DNA of 64,000 nt, taken from contig JAUIRK010000561.1 in assembly GCA_030549495.1 (NCBI GenBank), positions 69,501 to 133,500 on the forward strand, written 5' to 3'. This document shows, one piece after another, positions 56,700 to 64,000 of the stretch. The translations under genes were made by a program, and so were the position numbers. The number at the start of each line of letters is the position of its first letter. Position 1 is the first letter of the stretch. The notes beneath the pieces are model-generated. The model saw only the letters and a list, made by a program, of their open reading frames with translations. It made no database searches and was not told the origin of the DNA. Source of the stretch: Nectonema munidae (Eukaryota; Nematomorpha; Nectonematoida; Nectonematidae).

Positions 56700-58967
56700 C
56701 TTCAAATTTTTATGAAATTGTTAAGAAGAAGCGATGCCAATTTTCTAGGAATTGGGAAAAAAAGAATTAAGAAAAAAAATTCATTCAAACCTTTTTAAAT
56801 GATTTATTCTGTTATGCTTGCTTTCAAATTATGGTTATGTGTGTTTTTGAACGCAAGAGTTTTCTGGCCTGCAAGAGGGCGAAAAATATTCGAAATGCGG
56901 GTCTTGAGTATAATGGTGAAAAGGAACAATGCCCAGTTTATGAGAAGAACATTTTTGGGGATTTTTTTTAAAAATGAATACTTTTGAAGAAATAATTTAG
57001 GGTAAATTTCGTTTTTGAATGCAATTGTTTTGGCTTAGATATAAAGGTTATAAATAATAATTTGGAAATCATTTTGAAGACAATGTAAGAAAGAAGACAC
57101 TAAACTACAAATACAAAGTAAAAAACATTTTGATAAATTATGTTGAAGGAAATAGATCAAGCATTTTGTGTTGCAACATAAACCACTAGAAATACACAGG
57201 AATCATAAAGGAAAACTATTATAATTCAAAAAATCCGAAAAAAACTTTGTTGTATATAGAAAAAAGAAAAATATTTGAAAATTGATGATGAGGATGTAAA
57301 TTTTTTACGGATAATCCGAATCTGTGGATGCGAATATCCGATACATCTCGAATAGAAGCCATATGAAACATTCATACACTTCATAAGTGAGAGTGAAGTA
57401 GCAAATATTTAAACCCATGAATAAAAGCAAAAAAGTATGCAATAATATAAACTTTTAAGAGCTCTTACTGCATGCGCTTTTCTCTTTCATACAATCCGTA
57501 CAAACGAAAAATCGATACAATAGAACCCTAAAGATCCAAATGATCACACAGGCATCATGATTGATTAGGATTGATTGAAATTTTGGAAACGCATGTTCAC
57601 AGTCTCTACAACGTAAAGACAATCTACTCAAATAAGTCAAAAATAAACAAAACTAAAAGAAAGTAAAAAACTCATGCAAAATGATGGGGGATACATTTGA
57701 TCATTTATTTACAAATTTAAAGTACCCTAGAGATTTTAAAAGATCCTCAATTACTATGGCAACTATACTAGCGTACACACCAACACGTCAACCGGAAGCA
57801 GGCCAATTCACTCTCACCGACATTTGGGACCCTCAAATATATTGTTATTAATATTAAATTGAGGCCTAATTGTCTTGAATCCGAATTAATACTGAACCGA
57901 TCTTGGGACTCAAATTTTTGTCAAAATCCGTATTAAAAAGACTTTTTTTATATTTGTTTAAAGAATAAATGTATAATTTAATAAAAAAAAATCAATTACA
58001 AACTCAAAGGATGAGTGTAAAAGAATTTTCCGCTTGGCAAAAAAAGATACACAAGGTTAAACCATCACAACAGGGAATCGTACAAATTATTATCAATTTG
58101 ACCGTGGAGAACACATGTTAAAAGCCGTTAAAAGAGGATGTTTCGTTCATAATAAAAAATGTTTAATACACAGGCTTTTAAAAAAAAATTTTTTTTTATA
58201 AAAAACATAGTTGTACTCTTTTTTTTTGTAATATTTCTATTTTTTAAACATTTTAATAAGCTTTGTTGAATATGAAATGTGCAAGTTATAATTCGAGTTT
58301 TTGATTTAAAAAAGCGGGAAAATCCGCGAAGAAGACTCCAAAATGTTAGCTGGTATGTACTAGGGTATGATGCAGAATACTGTAGCCTCTACTTCTACTA
58401 GACACCATTCATGATTGGCGGAAAAAAGTTCGGAGAAAAATTTTTATTTGTGAAATAAGCCAGCAAATTGAAGTTCTTTTAAATATTTTCTTTTAAAAAA
58501 AATTTTGTTTCGTTATTTAACCAATAGCACTGTTGTTTTCATCATTATTGTAGAAATAAGTGCTGAATGTTTTCCGCTATTCATTGAGTGAATTAGGGTT
58601 CAACGCAACACCCTCTGTTTAAGAAGAAGGTTGCATAATAAACAAAAGCAAGATAAATCATATCATATGGCACATTGTCACGTTAGACATTTTTAACACA
58701 GATAAATGGGACATAGAAGAAGAAGAATATGGGAAAACAAGAATTCCTCAAAAATTAACAGTTGTGCTGCAAGGAAAGTGGTGAATTTAAAAGAGAAAAA
58801 AAGTTAATTTGGTTGAAGAATAGTAAAAAATCATCCTTTACTTTGATTGGTGGTGGTGACATCATCATCCATTTTGTAGAATGAAAAAGTGAACAAAAAT
58901 GGAAGACAAGATAATGAAGGCGAGGGGAGAGAAGTGAAGAAGGAGAAATGGAAAAATAAAAACTTAC

Positions 58968-58971
58968 CCAT
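58968..58971 (-). CDS. candidate first coding exon (ATGG) of the calmodulin-like gene
   Basis: On the minus strand AAGGATGG is followed by GTAAGT, a perfect donor. ATG has A at -3 and G at +4. Joining ATGG to the exon at 41121 gives MEPLPENVLEQLKK in frame, the usual look of a calmodulin-type start where the first exon ends just after the ATG. Surrounding sequence (58850-59750) is less AT-rich than average and free of recognisable repeats, as expected for a 5' UTR and promoter. The implied intron is about 17.8 kb. It remains a prediction; other donors may exist. Confidence 0.35.
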
Positions 58972-59256
58972 CCTTATATACTAGCGACGAAGTGCTTGTG
59001 AGGATGATGAAAGCAACACTTTGTCTGCTACGTGAACGATGAATTTGAAGAAAAGACAAGTTGACCAGAGAGGATGGTGGTGGTGTTGGTGAAAGCAGCA
59101 ATGCCATATGCAATGAAAAGCAATTATGTATCATCATTCATTGCAAGTGTGCGTCGTTTTGTGTGTTGTGTGCAAAAGGCATATAAAATCGAACAAATGA
59201 TTACAAAATATAATGAATGCTGATGATGTTTTAGAGAGCAATGCTGTTTCTATACT

Positions 59257-59288
59257 TTCTATCTATCTATCTATCTATCTATTTATCT
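59257..59288. repeat. (CTAT)n microsatellite
   Basis: About seven copies of CTAT, nearly perfect. Confidence 0.9.
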
Positions 59289-61588
59289 TATTATTGCTAC
59301 AAGTAGTTAAAGTAGTAGTAGTAATACTATTTATATCGAACACTTTTTTATTGCGCCAAAAAGACATTAAAAAGTTGAATAGGAGAAAAATGATATATAT
59401 AAAAAAAAATAAAATAAAAATTGATGTAATCGTAAAACTGAAATAATGGCATATATTCTAACGCGCACACTCATTCACACAATACCACACACACTAATCT
59501 CCCTTCCCTTCTTCCCTGCTTAGCGAAATTGTGATGGAAAATGTTTGGAGGGAGAGAGGACGAATGAAAGTTGCTTCAGCGCACAAATAAGATGCATTCA
59601 TCAGTTCTTCTGCACTTGATGTATGTGTGTCAAGAGTGATTCAACCAAACAACAAGATTTAGTATGTAGTATACATGTAGAGGCAAGCAAAGCAAGAAAG
59701 AAATAGCAGCAACAGCACAAACTATACTACACACTGTCAAAGGCCAAAAGAACAGAGAAGGATTGTGACAATTATTGATTTGTGTCAATAATATTAATAA
59801 TTTCTTATATTGTTCGATGCTGATACAGCAGCTACAAATTGGAGAAGTTTAAATGCGTACTTCGTTCACTTATTTCCCTGCATACATACATATAAATATA
59901 ACTCTACTACTAACTGCAAGAATAATGCGAACAACATGTATGTATATATATATATATACCAAATATGATCTATAAGTGACGTAGATATGTGTGTGTAATA
60001 TACGAAAATATAAAATTTTCTCTCACCCGTTTCTTTTAAAATCGTTAGCATGTTGGCGGGATTAGAACATAAAATGCTGAAATACACAAGACATAATAAA
60101 AGATAATAAATATATATCATACAACCCCCCTACACACACACATACGAACAAATCTCACATGAATTGCAATTCGTTATAACAAATCTCATTATTACTGCCT
60201 CAACCTTTTTATTCGCACGGACCCTTTGTTTGATAATTCATCAAAATGTAATACCCCCCCCCCCTCCTCCCTTCAAAAATTATCTGTGTCTTTAAATTTG
60301 CATTTGAAAAGTTTTTATCAAAATTTGCACTCAAAAGAATCATGCTCTGAGGAACGAAAAGTCTTTAAATGTTTCCTCTTTATCTGTGCTCTGTCAAAAC
60401 CCCTTGAGACATACCCAGATTCACATCGAATATTTTTGTAATAGAGTTGTTATACACTTTTTTTTTGACTTATTTAGGCTGACCATATGTTACTTTTTTC
60501 ATCCTTGCCTATGGGGCCAATAAGTGTAGCGGTTTTTGCTTTAATAGAATTCATACATTTTTTTAGCTTTGAGAAAAAGAACAACGTCAATAAATGTATT
60601 CATCGACAGATAATTATTTGGAGCTGAATCCAAAAATAATTGGGAAACGTGGGACCGCGAAGGAAAAGTAAGAAGGAGCAAAAATGATTAGGATGTGAGT
60701 AGGCGGCCTAAGATCATTTCTTCCATCATTCCATATTTCTTTGAATGCATCAAAAAGAGTATGGGTAAATGATGTGCACCATTTTCTGCAAAACATGCCA
60801 TGATATTTTGATTTCCTTTTCTATTCTAGTATTCATTTGTTTGATTATTATTATATTATTTATACTATAGCTCACTGCTCTATTTTTAAGCGACTTTAAC
60901 CTTTCATTCTATAGGAAATCATAAATCTATCTCCAATTTCTCAAAAATTTAGTCTTAGAAGTCTGGCATCTAAATTTGAATGCATTAAAAATCAAGTAAG
61001 CATGATTGATAAAAGATGAAGATAAAATATCAAAATATGAAAAAAATGTGAATTGTAAACAAATTTGTGCAAGACCATTTGAAAAATTGAAAATAAAGCT
61101 TGAGATTGCTTCAACAAATCAAAGTATAAAAATGTCCCAATGGCACGATTTTTCTTATAAGAGCAAGCTTGAAAGATGTGAAGGATAAAAACATCCAAAA
61201 TTCTGAAGCTTACAAAAGTTGGTTGGACAACTTTAAGTGTTTTTATAATTTGCACCGTGGAACTATTTATGGTGAAAGGGAGATATCGACTCCATAATCT
61301 TATAACGCGATACTTCACGGAAAAAATCTATAACCTAGATAAAACTGCTCTGAACGTATAAATGTAATATTTTAATTAAACTGATTAGTGCAACTTAAAA
61401 AAAATTTTTTTTTTTTATAATTTTAAAGACTCTATGTCATTGGAGGATATTGTTTCAATTGACAATGAAAATGAAGTTCAAATAAATGAAATTGATGGGA
61501 AGCAAGAATGCGATGATAATAAAGAAAATAAAGATGCGTTGAATTTTCAAAAAAAAGACTTTCTTCAATTTAAAAAATTAAAGGTTTA

Positions 61589-61665
61589 TGAGGAAAGTAG
61601 GCTTGATGCGGGATCGAAGCCAAGACCTTGAGTTATCGAAAGCCAGTATCTAAGTATAACCAGTA
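61589..61665 (-). repeat. tRNA-derived SINE, family A, head fragment
   Basis: It shares GAGGAAAGTAGGCTTGATGC, GGGATCGAAGCCAAGACCTT and GAGTTATCGAA with the other copies. The tail part is missing. An open frame starting at 61434 runs into it and ends there. Confidence 0.7.
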
Positions 61666-62099
61666 TTTATCTTGAAAATAGAGACGTGTTTTAAAGAAAT
61701 CAAACGTTGTTCCACGATATTGAAGCAATCAATAATAGAAGAGTTTTCCAAATAAGGGTAAAAAAAGTTACCTTAATCTTTATTCGTTATTATATTAATT
61801 AATTTTTTAACTACAATAGTTACATGATATGCTAAAAAAAAACTCACAGAAAAAAACTTTTTTTTTAAAGTTATAAAAGCATTTGAACTTACTTTATCAC
61901 AATTAAAAAAATTGGTGTAAGCTAATTTAAATAAAAAGATAAAAAATTAACTAAATAAAGATATAATTAAGATTAATTAAGATATAAAAGTGAAAAAAAA
62001 CAAACTTATTACTGAAGCGAAAGACTTTTTCACTCTTTTTGAAATCACATGGGGGGGGGCGCTTAATTTTAATTTTATATTATATACTAAAACAAATAA

Positions 62100-62383
62100 A
62101 AAATTTTATGGCCTCACGGCGCACCTATGAAATAACGGAAACTTTGGGGCACCTAATTGAGATTGATATGGAAAAATCGGGCATAAAATTTTTAAATAAA
62201 AAATACAAAGAAGTACACACCACATATGTTGTCCGTTATTTGGTCGTTCCACGTACCCCCTGTTATGTTGTCTCGCAGCCCTTGTTAAGATCGCTGATCT
62301 AGATGGAAACTCTTAGGATTCACATGCCTACCTTTGATGGCGCACCTGGCTATCTTCAAGGGCGCACCAGTTGAGAACCACTG
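62100..62383. mobile_element. hAT-type transposon right end
   Basis: The right edge GGGCGCACCAGTTGAGAACCACTG is the inverse of a standard hAT end (CAGTGGTTCTCAACTGG). Repeated GGCGCACCT and GGGGCACCT motifs (62118, 62147, 62340) look like its subterminal repeats. The left end lies in a worn stretch near 62050 and is not clear. Confidence 0.5.
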
Positions 62384-62477
62384 CAGTCTAAGTTACGATT
62401 TAAAAAAAAGGGAACATCTGTTATAAAGACAGGACGGTTAAATGTAGTTGAAAAAACGGTATTGTACCCTTATTCAT

Positions 62478-62863
62478 CAGTAGAACCTACGTTTTACGTA
62501 CCCTGGATTTTACGTCCTCGCCAAATGATCGATGACGTCATCTTTTTGGTCATTAAATGCATTATTAAACGTTTTTTCTTTGTGATTTTATGTATTAAAA
62601 AGTTTATAAAAGCTCAGACGAGAGCAGCATCAAGCAGAAAAAGATAACAACTTCTTTCAGTAAAAAAAAATAAAAATAAAAAAAAAGAAATCTTCAAAAC
62701 AAAAGGCCCTCTTCAGGGCCAACAAATTCGAAAGAGAATGAATAAAGTAGTTTTTCCTTATTTTAAAATTATTTTCCCCTCTGCATGCATCATTAATTTA
62801 CGAATCCTACGTTTTACGTCCGTCGTTCGGTCCCGTGCCGTACGTAAAAGGTAGGTTCTAGTG
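62478..62863. mobile_element. pogo/Tigger-type MITE
   Basis: The left CAGTAGAACCTACGTTTTAC and right inverse of CACTAGAACCTACCTTTTAC are about 26-bp imperfect inverted repeats. TA follows the right end; the left flank reads AT. CAGTNGAACC ends and short length resemble the small Tigger-derived MITEs. Extra copies of the CCTACGTTTTACGTCC motif lie inside each end. No coding sequence is recognised. Confidence 0.6.
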
Positions 62864-62899
62864 TACTTAAATAAAAAATTGATATTTGGAAATAGTATA

Positions 62900-64000
62900 T
62901 TTGACAGATATGCCCATATTTTACATTGATGATTTATCGAATGCATTTATTTGATCCAAAATCATCCATACACACTTTCTACTGCTTTATCGAAAATGGA
63001 AAAAGAAAGTAAGATTGCGAAACTTCAAAGGTTAAAGGAGGTTTGTTTGTTTATATTCCCCAAAATTCGTTTCAAAAATTTGGAAAAGCAAAGAGAGGAA
63101 ATTCAATTCCTCTCTGATAAGGAAGATCGATATTTCTTTCAAAAATAAGGCGAAAGAATTATAAAAATACAATTCTGCTGGGATATAGATCTGTGACGTT
63201 CATGTCTAGTCACCCCCACTAATTAAGATGCATCATTTATTAGTGCGAGCTGAACTACTCACTTTCAATTAAGGATTATGTGTATGATGAAATTGTCAAG
63301 TTTGAATTATCCACAGTGCAAAGATATCATCCAATCACTAGCACGCATCCATATATGCAATGAGTAGGCGGCTATCTATCTAAAACACTGGCTCGTTTGT
63401 GAGACCAGTTTGCTGCAGACGAAGCTCGGCTGCCCACAAGGATTGCAAAGTGGGAGGGAAGATATCGAACCCAGACGAATTTTTTCAGAAGTTCGTCTCT
63501 GATGGCAAATTTTTAAAAATCCCAGTCCAAATAGTTAAAACAGACACTTTTTTAACGAAACGATTACTTCTAGCTTTGACTAAGGAAGGCTCACTTGCTT
63601 ATAAAAATTAGACTTTAATGAATTCCTTCATTAATCCAAAGTTTGGGAGAAGGAGTGGAGTCGAAGATTTCAAAGGGATAATAGTGGAAGTAGGTATCTC
63701 ATTTAAATGTATTATTAAAAAATAATTTTTGGAAGTATTTGAAAAAAAAGTTCAACGTTTGTAAGCATATGGAATGAATGACACTTCTTTAGTCGTAGGC
63801 AGAAGCTAAGAGTTGGCGTTGAATTTATTAAGTTTGGAAATATTTGCAGTGAGAATCGGAGTCGGAATTCTTGTAAGTACTAAGAGTAGAGTCCGATTTT
63901 TGTGTTAGTGCAACCGCGAACATCACGCTTAATAAATGTATTCAACGAAAGTTTTGCAGAAAACTACTGTCCCCCAAAAGATTCCTAGGTGTCCAAGAAA
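62900..64000. other. AT-rich stretch, nothing certain
   Basis: Short frames at 62951-63148 (lysine-rich, coiled-coil-like) and 63399-63611 have no match I know. GGAGTCGG-type motifs at 63855-63905 recall the fragment at 56047-56137. Confidence 0.4.

Noticed and set aside
62039-62302. 87-codon plus-strand frame
   Set aside because: It lies inside the worn hAT-type element and runs over its subterminal repeats; no transposase motif is readable.

Overview
The window looks like an AT-rich animal nuclear genome, very dense in transposons. Spliced genes with GT-AG introns, a homeobox gene split by introns, a calmodulin-like gene, tRNA-derived SINEs and many families of eukaryotic DNA transposon all rule out a prokaryote. 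The mix (hAT, pogo/Tigger, piggyBac, Merlin, RTE LINEs) in a roughly one-third GC background suggests an arthropod. A crustacean such as a copepod is my guess, but the sequence does not prove it.

Host genes. I can support three with confidence. (1) 3402-4268 (+) is a single-exon seven-transmembrane protein resembling a class A GPCR. (2) 6248-11827 (-) is a three-exon homeobox gene of ANTP type, closest in my reading to Gsx/ind. Exon 1 carries an Eh1-like FSIKNIL motif, exon 2 encodes homeodomain residues 1-44 and exon 3 encodes 45-60. (3) 40604-41121 (-) is the main exon of a calmodulin-like EF-hand protein. Its start codon may lie far upstream at 58968-58971, in which case the first intron is about 17.8 kb and holds many transposons. 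A last exon of an unknown gene (21344-21482, -) and another coding-like stretch (20564-20997, -) are less certain.

Mobile DNA, left to right. The homeobox intron 1 (8739-11460) holds a hAT-type MITE and two piggyBac-type MITEs that share one TTAA. A larger hAT-type MITE lies at 13557-14024. From 19.1 to 25 kb there is a hAT transposase remnant, a small hAT element with an RTE LINE inside it (both target duplications visible), a 2.75-kb DDE transposon with matching ends, and a Merlin remnant. At 26914-30984 lies a 4.07-kb TTAA-flanked element that carries two different tandem arrays, each with a period near 150 bp. The 33-39 kb interval has tRNA-derived SINEs, a CAT-trinucleotide array and hAT remnants. 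At 42.2-44.7 kb a pogo/Tigger element is split by a 1.0-kb hAT element with a perfect 8-bp duplication. A decayed piggyBac transposase lies at 46.5-48.3 kb. From 50 to 63 kb there are long-hairpin elements, a hAT MITE with perfect duplications (54307-54604), more SINEs and a short pogo-type MITE.

Unlisted stretches, mainly 14.1-19.0, 31.0-33.1, 44.8-46.4, 48.3-50.2, 56.9-58.8 and 59.9-61.5 kb, are AT-rich and show nothing I recognise. All calls rest on reading alone; no database search was run.
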